Assembly (NCBI GenBank): GCA_965262505.1
Contig: CBDHFM010000030.1
Location: 2,418,001-2,482,000 of the forward strand
From: JACPPO01 sp965262505
GTDB taxonomy: Bacteria > Acidobacteriota > Vicinamibacteria > Vicinamibacterales > UBA2999
DNA length: 64,000 bases
Reading direction: 5' to 3'
In this document: piece by piece, positions 54,331 through 62,340 of the stretch
Layout: each line of letters starts with the position of its first letter
How positions within the stretch are numbered: position 1 is the first letter of the stretch
The notes under the pieces: generated by a model
Seen by the model: only the letters and a program-made list of their open reading frames with translations
The model's database searches: none
Told to the model about the DNA's origin: nothing
Made by a program: the position numbers and the translations under genes

Positions 54331-55779
54331 ATGGGCAAACACACAGGCTTCATCGAGATCGGGCGGAAGAAGCATCCCACGCGCCCCGTCGAGGAACGGA
54401 TCCGCGACTGGGGTGAAGTGTATCTGCCGTATTCCAACGCCGACCTGCAGGGTCAGGGCGCCCGCTGCATGGACTGCGGGATTCCGTTCTGCCACCAAGG
54501 ATGCCCGCTGGGCAATCTCATTCCTGACTGGAACGACCTCGTGTACCACGATCGGTGGCACGCGGCGATCGAGCGTCTCCACGCGACGAATAATTTCCCC
54601 GAGTTCACGGGGCGCCTGTGCCCGGCGCCGTGCGAGGGCTCGTGTGTGCTCGCGATCAACCAGGATCCGGTGACGATCAAGGCGATCGAAGTCTCGATTA
54701 TCGACCGCGCCTTCGACGAAGGCTGGGTCACGCCCCAGCCGCCGTCCGCGCGCACATCGAAAAACGTGGCGGTTGTCGGATCGGGCCCGGCAGGGCTCGC
54801 TGCCGCCGACCAGCTCAACAGGGCCGGCCACACGGTAACGGTGCTCGAGAAATCCGACCGCATCGGCGGGCTTCTTCGGTACGGGATTCCCGAATTCAAG
54901 ATGGAGAAGCGCGTTCTCGATCGCCGGCTCGCGATCCTGGCGGCGGAAGGGGTCATCTTTAGGGCCGGCGTGGACGTCGGCTCCGACGAGCCGGTGGACC
55001 GGCTCCGCGCCGAGTTCGACGCGATCCTGCTGGCGGCCGGCGCGGGCCAGCCGCGCGACCTGACGGTGCCGGGACGGGACCTCGAGGGCGTTCATTTCGC
55101 CATGGAGTACCTGACGCTCCAGAACCGTCGTTCGGAAGGCGACGCCATCGCCGACGACGAGTTCATCTCCGCCCGCGACCGGCACGTCGTAATCATTGGC
55201 GGCGGCGACACGGGCGCCGACTGCCTGGGAACCGCGCATCGCCAGGGCGCGCGGTCGGTGGCCCAGTTCGAGCTGATGCCGCGGCCGCCCCGGAAGCGGG
55301 CGCCGGACAACCCGTGGCCTCAGTGGCCGAATATCTTCCGCGTGTCCCCCGCGCATGAAGAGGGGGGCGACCGGCTGTACGCGGTGTCCACGCAGCGCCT
55401 GGTCGGTACTGCGGCGGGACGTGTCCGTGCGTTGGAGGCCGTGAGCGTGCGGATGGTCCGCAAAGACGGACGGGTCTGGTTCGATCCGCTCCCCAAGTCG
55501 GAGTTCGAGATTCCCGCAGATCTCGTCCTGCTGGCCATGGGCTTTGTCGGTCCGGAGCCCGGCCCGCTCCTCACCAACCTTGACCTCAAGCTGACGGACC
55601 GCGGCAACGTGTGGCGGGACGAGCGCTGGATGACAAGCGTGCCAGGCATCTTCACCGCCGGCGACATGCAACGCGGCCAGTCGCTGATCGTCTGGGCCAT
55701 CGCCGAGGGACGGTCTGCGGCCCGCGGCATTGATCAGTACCTGATGGGGGAGTCGGCCCTGCCGGCTCCGCTTCCCTGA
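54331..55779 (+). CDS. gltD: Glutamate synthase, small subunit (NAD(P)H-dependent)
   Basis: 482 aa. N-terminal Fe-S region CMDCGIPFCHQGCPLGNLIP and LCPAPCEGSCVL; FAD-binding VAVVGSGPAGLAAADQLNRA; NADPH-binding VVIIGGGDTGADCLGTAHRQ; C-terminal GIFTAGDMQRGQSLIVWAIA. Passes electrons from NAD(P)H to GltB. The ATG is preceded by AAAGGAC. Confidence 0.97.
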   Translation: MGKHTGFIEIGRKKHPTRPVEERIRDWGEVYLPYSNADLQGQGARCMDCGIPFCHQGCPLGNLIPDWNDLVYHDRWHAAIERLHATNNFPEFTGRLCPAPCEGSCVLAINQDPVTIKAIEVSIIDRAFDEGWVTPQPPSARTSKNVAVVGSGPAGLAAADQLNRAGHTVTVLEKSDRIGGLLRYGIPEFKMEKRVLDRRLAILAAEGVIFRAGVDVGSDEPVDRLRAEFDAILLAAGAGQPRDLTVPGRDLEGVHFAMEYLTLQNRRSEGDAIADDEFISARDRHVVIIGGGDTGADCLGTAHRQGARSVAQFELMPRPPRKRAPDNPWPQWPNIFRVSPAHEEGGDRLYAVSTQRLVGTAAGRVRALEAVSVRMVRKDGRVWFDPLPKSEFEIPADLVLLAMGFVGPEPGPLLTNLDLKLTDRGNVWRDERWMTSVPGIFTAGDMQRGQSLIVWAIAEGRSAARGIDQYLMGESALPAPLP

Positions 55780-55823
55780 GTGCATCGCGGCCGCCGGTAT
55801 CTCGCTCCGCAAACCGGAGCTAA

Positions 55824-57126
55824 GAGCCTGTAAGGAAATAACTGCTTGTACTGTTGATCGGCGAGTAGTACGCTGCGCCCGTGGAGGTGGCCACCCTGCG
55901 GGCAAAGCATGCAGCGCTGGCGCCCGTGCTCACGGAGCGATCGCGCCGGGTGTGGGCGGCGACTGAGGCCGAGGCGATCGGTTATGGCGGCACGGCGCTG
56001 GTCGCCCGAGCCACGGGTATCGCGACATCGACCATCCAGCGCGGTTCGCGTGAATTGACGGCGGACGAGCCGCTCGCGGGCGGCCGGACGCGAAGGGCGG
56101 GCGGCGGCCGCAAGCGCGCGATCGATCTCGACGCGACGCTGCTGCGCGATTTGGATGCGTTGGTTGAGCCGACCGCCCCCGGCGATCCCGACTCGCCGCT
56201 GCGGTGGACGTGCCAGAGCGCACGGACGTTGGCGGTGGCGCTCGACGGTCTGGGCCACCGCGTCAGCCACACGGTGGTCGCCGAGTTGTTGCACGGACTG
56301 GGCTACAGCCTGCAGGGCAACGCCAAGACTCGTGAGGGCCGCCAGCATGTCGATCGGGACGCGCAGTTTCGGTACATCGCCCGGCGCGTGCGACGCGCGC
56401 AACGGCAACAGCAGCCGACGATTTCGGTGGACACCAAGAAGAAGGAGCTGGTCGGCGCGTTCAAGAACGCGGGCCGCACCTGGCGCCCGGCGAAGACGCC
56501 GCAGCGGGTACAGGTCCACGACTTCGTGATCCCGGCCACCGCCACCACGGGCGGGAAGGCCATTCCGTATGGCATCTACGATCTGCATCGCAACGAAGGC
56601 TGGGTGCGTGTCGGGATCGATCACGACACCGCGAGCTTCGCGGTACGGTCGATCCAGCGTTGGTGGCAGCACATGGGTCGCCCGGCGTATCGACAAGCCC
56701 AGTCGCTGTTGATCACGGCGGATGCAGGCGGGAGCAACGGGGCGCGCCTCCGGTTGTGGAAGTGGGAACTGCCGCGTCTGGCCAATCGGACGGGCTTGGT
56801 GATCACGGTCTGTCACTTTCCGCCGGGTACGAGCAAGTGGAACAAGATCGAGCATCGGGTGTTCTCGCACATCGCGATGAATTGGCGCGGCACCCCACTC
56901 GTCGACTTGGCCACGATCGTGAGCCTCATTGGCTCGACGCACAGTCGGTCCGGACTCCGCGTTCGGTCGGAACTCGACCGCGGCCCATACCCGGGTGGCC
57001 TCACCGTCACCGATGCGCAGCTGGCGACGGTACGCCTCGAGCGGCATCGCTTTCACGGCGACTGGAACTACACGATCCATCCCGCTGCTCCGAGAACACA
57101 AAAGTCAGTAATTGTCTGACAAGCCC
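55824..57126 (+). mobile_element. ISAzo13-family insertion sequence, copy C (1303 bp, intact)
   Basis: Same termini as copy A, with TAA duplicated (55821-55823, 57127-57129). Lies between gltD and the YpdA-like gene without disrupting either. Confidence 0.93.
55881..57119 (+). CDS. ISAzo13-family transposase, copy C
   Basis: 412 aa, intact frame with all three DDE blocks. Differs from copy A at a few positions (AATEAEAIGY, IQRGSREL, ATVRLERHRF), showing the copies diverged slightly after spreading. Confidence 0.93.
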   Translation: MEVATLRAKHAALAPVLTERSRRVWAATEAEAIGYGGTALVARATGIATSTIQRGSRELTADEPLAGGRTRRAGGGRKRAIDLDATLLRDLDALVEPTAPGDPDSPLRWTCQSARTLAVALDGLGHRVSHTVVAELLHGLGYSLQGNAKTREGRQHVDRDAQFRYIARRVRRAQRQQQPTISVDTKKKELVGAFKNAGRTWRPAKTPQRVQVHDFVIPATATTGGKAIPYGIYDLHRNEGWVRVGIDHDTASFAVRSIQRWWQHMGRPAYRQAQSLLITADAGGSNGARLRLWKWELPRLANRTGLVITVCHFPPGTSKWNKIEHRVFSHIAMNWRGTPLVDLATIVSLIGSTHSRSGLRVRSELDRGPYPGGLTVTDAQLATVRLERHRFHGDWNYTIHPAAPRTQKSVIV

Positions 57127-57226
57127 TAACGATGCATAATCACGGTTCGCTTCGGAGATACCGTCACCCGCGACGCACGTGCCAGCTTACTTTGGACTTC
57201 CCACTTCATAGTTTGTACTTGGACGC

Positions 57227-58249
57227 ATGTCTATCCGCGACGTATTGATCGTCGGCGCGGGGCCGTCCGGCCTTGCGACCGCCATTGCCGCCAAGCAGCA
57301 GGGTCTCGATTACGTGCTCGTCGAGAAGGGCATGCTCGTCAACGGGATCTTCAACTTTCCGACGCACATGGTGTTCTTCACCACGCCGGAACTGCTCGAG
57401 ATCGGCGGCTTGCCGCTCGTGACGCCCTACGACAAACCGACGCGCCTCGAAGCGCTGCGGTACTACCGCCGCGTGGTAGACACGTACGGTCTCCAGATTT
57501 CGTTTTACGAGCAGGTCGTCGAGATCGAACGCGAACAGGACCTGTTTGTCGTCACGACCCAGGACGCGAAGGGAACGACGCGGGCCAGGCAGGCGCGCGC
57601 CGTCGTGCTCGCGATCGGGTACTACGACCATCCGAACTATCTCGGTATCCCAGGCGAGGATCTGCCCCATGTCCTGCACTACTACACCGATGCGCACCCG
57701 TACTATCGCCAGCGCGTGGTCATAGTCGGAGGCAAGAATTCGGCGGCCGAGGCGGCGCTCGAACTCTTTCGCGCGGGCGCGCACGTCACGCTCGTGCACC
57801 GCCGCGCGACGCTGGGAGACTCCATCAAGTACTGGGTCAGGCCGGACATCGACAACCGCATCAAGGCGGGTTCGATTGCGGCGCGGTTCGAGACACGCGT
57901 GGTCGAAATCACACCCGGGTCGGCCATCGTTGAAAAGGAAGGCGCCGAAGAAACCAAGGGAGGTCAGGCCCTGGGTCGCGAAGAGATCCCGGCAGAGGCG
58001 GTGTTTCTACTGACGGGCTACAGGCCCGACGTGGAGCTGATGCGCCGCGCGGGCGTCGTCTACGATGCTGACACGCTCGTTCCTACGTTCGACCCGGAGA
58101 CCTTCGAGACCAACGTGCCGAACCTGTTCATTGCCGGAGGCGCCATCGCAGGCCGGAAGAACCAGGGAACCATCTTCATCGAGAACGGACGCTTTCACGG
58201 AGAGCGCATCATCAGCGTCCTGGCGCAACGGGTGGGGCAGGTTTCGTAA
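57227..58249 (+). CDS. ypdA: YpdA-family FAD-dependent (bacillithiol-type) disulfide reductase
   Basis: 340 aa. FAD site VLIVGAGPSGLATAIAAKQQ, NGIFNFPTHMVFFTTPELLE (characteristic YpdA region), NAD(P) site VVIVGGKNSAAEAALELFRA and C-terminal NLFIAGGAIAGRKNQGTIFI. There is no CxxC redox pair, which fits YpdA rather than thioredoxin reductase. YpdA reduces bacillithiol disulfide in Firmicutes; the thiol here is unknown. The TAA stop lies within the left terminal repeat of a 141-bp element, so the last residues (VGQVS) may be element-derived. Confidence 0.88.
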   Translation: MSIRDVLIVGAGPSGLATAIAAKQQGLDYVLVEKGMLVNGIFNFPTHMVFFTTPELLEIGGLPLVTPYDKPTRLEALRYYRRVVDTYGLQISFYEQVVEIEREQDLFVVTTQDAKGTTRARQARAVVLAIGYYDHPNYLGIPGEDLPHVLHYYTDAHPYYRQRVVIVGGKNSAAEAALELFRAGAHVTLVHRRATLGDSIKYWVRPDIDNRIKAGSIAARFETRVVEITPGSAIVEKEGAEETKGGQALGREEIPAEAVFLLTGYRPDVELMRRAGVVYDADTLVPTFDPETFETNVPNLFIAGGAIAGRKNQGTIFIENGRFHGERIISVLAQRVGQVS

Positions 58250-58380
58250 CCTCCAGGCGGGTCCTGACCGCGGACAGCCCCATTCGTGCTCGGCGCCACA
58301 AACACCTGTCACGTGGAAGGCGCCTGCGGCGCGAACGGGGCGGCCCCGTCCGCGGCCACCCGCGGCGAGGTTATGAAACC
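58240..58380 (+). repeat. Terminal-inverted-repeat element, copy 3 of 3
   Basis: GGTTTCGTAACCTC ... GAGGTTATGAAACC; over 90% identical to copy 1 by eye. Its left end supplies the stop codon of the YpdA-like gene; its right end is 29 bp from the stop of the convergent toxin gene. Confidence 0.88.
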
Positions 58381-58409
58381 GCAGCGGCTGGCTTAGTCTG
58401 CGTGCCCGG

Positions 58410-58730
58410 CTACTGCTGATCGTGACTTTGGCGCCATGTCGCAAAGTCACGCGCTCCATGCAGGAACGCTACGACAAGCACCCGCTCATCTTCGATCTGA
58501 TACAAGAGCCGATAGCGGAACACGAAGATCTCGCGGAGGGCTGGGTCGTTCAACTCGGGTACGATGCGCCCACGCTCGGAGAACGTCGCCAGGTTCGTCC
58601 CGGCTTCCAGCGCCGCATCGAGAACCTGCGCTGCCCCCTGCTGTGAATCCTGCGCAATGTACTCGATGACCTCTTCGAGCGCGTCCCGTGCGGATTCGGC
58701 CCAGACTACTGCGCGGACCCGAGCAGCCAT
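58410..58730 (-). CDS. RelE/ParE-family toxin
   Basis: 106 aa. VVWAESARDALEEVIEYIAQ, NLATFSERGRIVPELNDPAL, REIFVFRYRLLYQIEDERVL and FLHGARDF are the standard ParE/RelE fold elements. It may poison gyrase (ParE) or ribosomes (RelE); the sequence alone does not decide. Its start overlaps the upstream antitoxin by 25 bases. Confidence 0.88.
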   Translation of the reverse strand: MAARVRAVVWAESARDALEEVIEYIAQDSQQGAAQVLDAALEAGTNLATFSERGRIVPELNDPALREIFVFRYRLLYQIEDERVLVVAFLHGARDFATWRQSHDQQ

Positions 58731-58903
58731 TTTCGGCGCAGGTCAGCAGCGACTTGTTCGTGCGGAATGACCCGCCCAGCCTCGCTGTCGGCAACACCCA
58801 GACTGACCGCCTGCACGACGTAGAGGTGGTACTGCACGTCATCCAAACTGCAGTCGTCTGGCAAGCGATCGAGCAGGGCCCGGACGGTGTCCTTTGTGGT
58901 CAC
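58706..58903 (-). CDS. Antitoxin of the RelE/ParE pair
   Basis: 65 aa, acidic N-terminal half (LLDRLPDDCSLDDVQYHLYV) and SEAGRVIPHEQVAADLRRKW, a pattern seen in small antitoxins paired with ParE-type toxins. Precedes and overlaps the toxin gene, the usual antitoxin-first order. Confidence 0.8.
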   Translation of the reverse strand: MTTKDTVRALLDRLPDDCSLDDVQYHLYVVQAVSLGVADSEAGRVIPHEQVAADLRRKWLLGSAQ

Positions 58904-59003
58904 AAAAGCCTCGCTAACGAAAAGATGATTCGAGTATACGACCGGGCTCTGCTCTCACCAAGTATCTACGCTAATCGGCCCGATGTTCTGGTCGGCGGGC
59001 TAA

Positions 59004-59062
59004 GGGCTTGTCAGACAATTACTGACTTTTGTGTTCTCGGAGCAGCGGGATGGATCGTGTAG
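59004..59062 (-). mobile_element. 59-bp orphan end of an ISAzo13-type element
   Basis: Identical to the right terminus of copies A-D in inverted orientation (GGGCTTGTCAGACAATTACT...GATCGTGTAG), preceded by TAA at 59001-59003. The rest of that copy is gone. Fifteen bases separate it from full copy D, facing the opposite way. Confidence 0.9.
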
Positions 59063-59077
59063 GCCAGCAGCAGCTAA

Positions 59078-60380
59078 GAGCATGTAAGGAAATAACTGCT
59101 TGTACTGTTGATCGGCGAGTAGTACGCTGCGCCCGTGGAGGTGGCCACCCTGCGGGCAAAGCATGCAGCGCTGGCGCCCGTGCTCACGGAGCGATCGCGC
59201 CGGGTGTGGGCGGCGACTGAGGCCCAGGCGATCGGTTATGGCGGCACGGCGCTGGTCGCCCGAGCCACGGGTATCGCGACATCGACCATCCAGCGCGGTT
59301 TGCGTGAATTGACGGCGGACGAGCCGCTCGCGGGCGGCCGGACGCGAAGGGCGGGCGGCGGCCGCAAGCGCGCGATCGATCTCGACGCGACGCTGCTGCG
59401 CGATTTGGATGCGTTGGTTGAGCCGACCGCCCCCGGCGATCCCGACTCGCCGCTGCGGTGGACGTGCCAGAGCGCACGGACGTTGGCGGTGGCGCTCGAC
59501 GGTCTGGGCCACCGCGTCAGCCACACGGTGGTCGCCGAGTTGTTGCACGGACTGGGCTACAGCCTGCAGGGCAACGCCAAGACTCGTGAGGGCCGCCAGC
59601 ATGTCGATCGGGACGCGCAGTTTCGGTACATCGCCCGGCGCGTGCGACGCGCGCAACGGCAACAGCAGCCGACGATTTCGGTGGACACCAAGAAGAAGGA
59701 GCTGGTCGGCGCGTTCAAGAACGCGGGCCGCACCTGGCGCCCGGCGAAGACGCCGCAGCGGGTACAGGTCCACGACTTCGTGATCCCGGCCACCGCCACC
59801 ACGGGCGGGAAGGCCATTCCGTATGGCATCTACGATCTGCATCGCAACGAAGGCTGGGTGCGTGTCGGGATCGATCACGACACCGCGAGCTTCGCGGTAC
59901 GGTCGATCCAGCGTTGGTGGCAGCACATGGGTCGCCCGGCGTATCGACAAGCCCAGTCGCTGTTGATCACGGCGGATGCAGGCGGGAGCAACGGGGCGCG
60001 CCTCCGGTTGTGGAAGTGGGAACTGCAGCGTCTGGCCAATCGGACGGGCTTGGTGATCACGGTCTGTCACTTTCCGCCGGGTACGAGCAAGTGGAACAAG
60101 ATCGAGCATCGGGTGTTCTCGCACATCGCGATGAATTGGCGCGGCACCCCACTCGTCGACTTGGCCACGATCGTGAGCCTCATTGGCTCGACGCACAGTC
60201 GGTCCGGACTCCGCGTTCGGTCGGAACTCGACCGCGGCCAATACCCGGGTGGCCTCACCGTCACCGATGCGCAGTTGGCGACGGTACGCCTCGAGCGGCA
60301 TCGCTTTCACGGCGACTGGAACTACACGATCCATCCCGCTGCTCCGAGAACACAAAAGTCAGTAATTGTCTGACAAGCCC
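59078..60380 (+). mobile_element. ISAzo13-family insertion sequence, copy D (1303 bp, intact)
   Basis: Same ends as copies A and C (left end GAGCATGTAAGG with one change), TAA duplicated (59075-59077, 60381-60383). Inserted in the 3' end of the LON-domain gene. Confidence 0.93.
59135..60373 (+). CDS. ISAzo13-family transposase, copy D
   Basis: 412 aa, intact. One distinguishing change, KWELQRLANR instead of KWELPRLANR. All catalytic blocks present. Confidence 0.93.
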   Translation: MEVATLRAKHAALAPVLTERSRRVWAATEAQAIGYGGTALVARATGIATSTIQRGLRELTADEPLAGGRTRRAGGGRKRAIDLDATLLRDLDALVEPTAPGDPDSPLRWTCQSARTLAVALDGLGHRVSHTVVAELLHGLGYSLQGNAKTREGRQHVDRDAQFRYIARRVRRAQRQQQPTISVDTKKKELVGAFKNAGRTWRPAKTPQRVQVHDFVIPATATTGGKAIPYGIYDLHRNEGWVRVGIDHDTASFAVRSIQRWWQHMGRPAYRQAQSLLITADAGGSNGARLRLWKWELQRLANRTGLVITVCHFPPGTSKWNKIEHRVFSHIAMNWRGTPLVDLATIVSLIGSTHSRSGLRVRSELDRGQYPGGLTVTDAQLATVRLERHRFHGDWNYTIHPAAPRTQKSVIV

Positions 60381-61013
60381 TAAGTGGACCGATTGGCCTT
60401 TCGACGAACTGCCCGGCACGGTCACATTCATCTGCAGCAACTCGATCAGTCCGCGGCAGCGGGCGAGCACGCCTTCCCGTTCCGGTAACGCCTGGCGCTC
60501 GAGCGGCTCCAGGTCGAGATGCTGGGCCAGCGCGTTGACGAGATCCTCGTCGGGCATCGCCGGCGGAAACTTCGGTTCCGACCCTGCGCGTTCGGCGGCC
60601 GCGGCCAGCAGCGCCTCGAGCCGAGGACGCAACCCCCGCAGTTCGGCGCGATCCTCATCCGAGACGAGTTCCAGCAAAGGGTCGACATGAGCGATGCGGT
60701 ACGACCTGCTGCTGTCCTCTCCCGTGATGAGGAACCGCTCGATGCCGCGGAGCACGATGTTGAACCGCCCGTCGCCCAGCGGCTCGGCGTGCGTGATCGC
60801 GCCGGCGCATCCCACGGCGAAGACCGGCGGGCGTCCCTCGTAGTCCGCCTCGTATTTCGGCTGCAGCAGCACCATGCCGATGATGCGGTCGCCGCCAAGC
60901 GCCTCGCTCACCATCGCGCGGTACCGCGCTTCGAAGACGTGGAGCGGCAGAAAGACGTTCGGGAAGAGGACGACGCTCGGAAGCGGAAAGATCGGGATGG
61001 TCGGCGGGAGCAT
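60261..61013 (-). CDS. LON substrate-binding-domain protein, C-terminus replaced by IS sequence
   Basis: Genuine sequence from ATG 61013 to about 60384 (~210 aa): LPPTIPIFPLPSVVLFPNVF, LPLHVFEARYRAMVSEALGG, VGCAGAITHAEPLGDGRFNI, RGIERFLITGEDSSRSYRIA, CRGLIELLQMNVTVPGSSSK. This is the N-terminal domain of Lon without the ATPase or protease, a stand-alone family of unknown role. From SVHLGLVRQLLTFVF on, the frame is ISAzo13 copy D read backwards (about 40 residues). The core is complete, so it may still fold. Confidence 0.88.
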   Translation of the reverse strand: MLPPTIPIFPLPSVVLFPNVFLPLHVFEARYRAMVSEALGGDRIIGMVLLQPKYEADYEGRPPVFAVGCAGAITHAEPLGDGRFNIVLRGIERFLITGEDSSRSYRIAHVDPLLELVSDEDRAELRGLRPRLEALLAAAAERAGSEPKFPPAMPDEDLVNALAQHLDLEPLERQALPEREGVLARCRGLIELLQMNVTVPGSSSKGQSVHLGLVRQLLTFVFSEQRDGSCSSSRRESDAARGVPSPTAHR

Positions 61014-61022
61014 CTGTCGGGC

Positions 61023-62336
61023 CTAGTGGATCGTCTTCGTCTTCCTGTCCATGTAGTCCATCAGCACGTATTGTCCCAGCGTGTACGGCGTCGTGAAGTA
61101 CGCCTTGCCTCGGCAGATGGAAGCCACCCGGCGCACGAACGCCACCAGATCGTGGTCGCGCGCGAGCATGAACGTGTTGATCATGATGCCCGCTTTCTGA
61201 CAGGCGCTCACCTCCGCGAACGTCTCGGCGACGATGTACGGGTCCAGGCCGAACGCGTTCTTGTAGATGCGGCCGTCAGGACGCGTGAGCGCGGACGGTT
61301 TGCCATCGGTCACCATGACAATCTGGCGCATGTCCTTTCTCTGGCGCTCGAGAATGCGGCGGGCGAGGCGGAGTCCTTCGCGCGTGTTCGTGTAATACGG
61401 GCCGACGCGGACACGTCCGAGCTGCTTCAGCGGGATCTCCTCGGCGGAGTCATGGAACAGCACCGCGTGCAGGGAGTCGCCCGGATACTGCGTCCGGATG
61501 AGATGCGCCAGCGCCAGCGCGACGCGCTTGGCGGGCGTGAAGCGGTCCTCGCCGTACAGGATCATGCTGTGGCTGCAGTCCAGCATGATGACGGTGGCAC
61601 AGGAACTCTGGTATTCACTCTGCGTCACCATCAGATCGGGGTAATCGACATCGATGGCCGGGAACCGGGGATCCGGGATCCCCGATCCCGGATCCCCGAA
61701 CGAGCGCCCCTCCGCATGCAGGCGCCGGACGGCGTTGAGAATCGTGCCGCTCGGGTCCAGGTTCATCGTGTCGCCGAACTCGTAGGGCCTGGAGGCCGCG
61801 ATCGTTTCGACCCCCGTGGCCAGGTGCCGCGTGTCGTGGCGGCCGGCGCTGCTCCGGCCCACCGAACCGAGGAGATCCCGCAGAGCGCGATACCCAAGAA
61901 AATCGAGGGCCTTGTCGGTCACCTCGAACGTGACAGGTCCGGCGTCCTCGCCGACCCCGCCGCCCGCGCCTCGCCGGTGCTCGCGCTCACGCTCGAGGTC
62001 GGGCGCGGCGGTGATGAAGCCCTGCTCCATCATGCGGTCGATGATCTGCTCGATCAGCTCCTCGAGTTGTTGCCGCGCGGCCTCCTGATCGCCGTCGGCC
62101 GGTTCGCCCAGCAGTTGCTGGAGCGCATCCTCCGACAGCACACCGCCGCTGAATAGCGCCTCGAGGATGGCGTCATGCAGCGCCTGCATGGTCCGGTCCT
62201 CATCGTTTTCGGACGGATCACCCCACGGGTCGCTAAAGCCGCTCGACAGCAGCATGTCGGAGAGCCTCGAGACGAGATCGTCGAGATCGATCTCGTCAAG
62301 CAGCTCTCCCGTATATTTCGTGTAGCGATATTTCAT
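61023..62336 (-). CDS. VWA-domain protein
   Basis: 437 aa from ATG 62336 (MKYRYTKYTGELLDEIDLDD). C-terminal von Willebrand A domain with MIDAS DxSxS: VIMLDCSHSMILYGEDRFTP, later IVMVTDGKPSALTRPDGRIY. N-terminal helical region (RMMEQGFITAAPDLEREREH). A perfect 15-bp-arm palindrome within the gene encodes GDPGSGIPDPRFP. 4 bp from the MoxR-type gene; the two probably form an ATPase-VWA chaperone pair. Confidence 0.88.
   Translation of the reverse strand: MKYRYTKYTGELLDEIDLDDLVSRLSDMLLSSGFSDPWGDPSENDEDRTMQALHDAILEALFSGGVLSEDALQQLLGEPADGDQEAARQQLEELIEQIIDRMMEQGFITAAPDLEREREHRRGAGGGVGEDAGPVTFEVTDKALDFLGYRALRDLLGSVGRSSAGRHDTRHLATGVETIAASRPYEFGDTMNLDPSGTILNAVRRLHAEGRSFGDPGSGIPDPRFPAIDVDYPDLMVTQSEYQSSCATVIMLDCSHSMILYGEDRFTPAKRVALALAHLIRTQYPGDSLHAVLFHDSAEEIPLKQLGRVRVGPYYTNTREGLRLARRILERQRKDMRQIVMVTDGKPSALTRPDGRIYKNAFGLDPYIVAETFAEVSACQKAGIMINTFMLARDHDLVAFVRRVASICRGKAYFTTPYTLGQYVLMDYMDRKTKTIH
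61666..61698 (-). repeat. Perfect 15-bp-arm palindrome inside the VWA gene
   Basis: CGGGGATCCGGGATC and its exact complement around a CCC loop; in frame it encodes the low-complexity GDPGSGIPDP segment. Looks like a small palindromic insertion tolerated in a linker. Confidence 0.8.
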
Positions 62337-62340
62337 CCGG

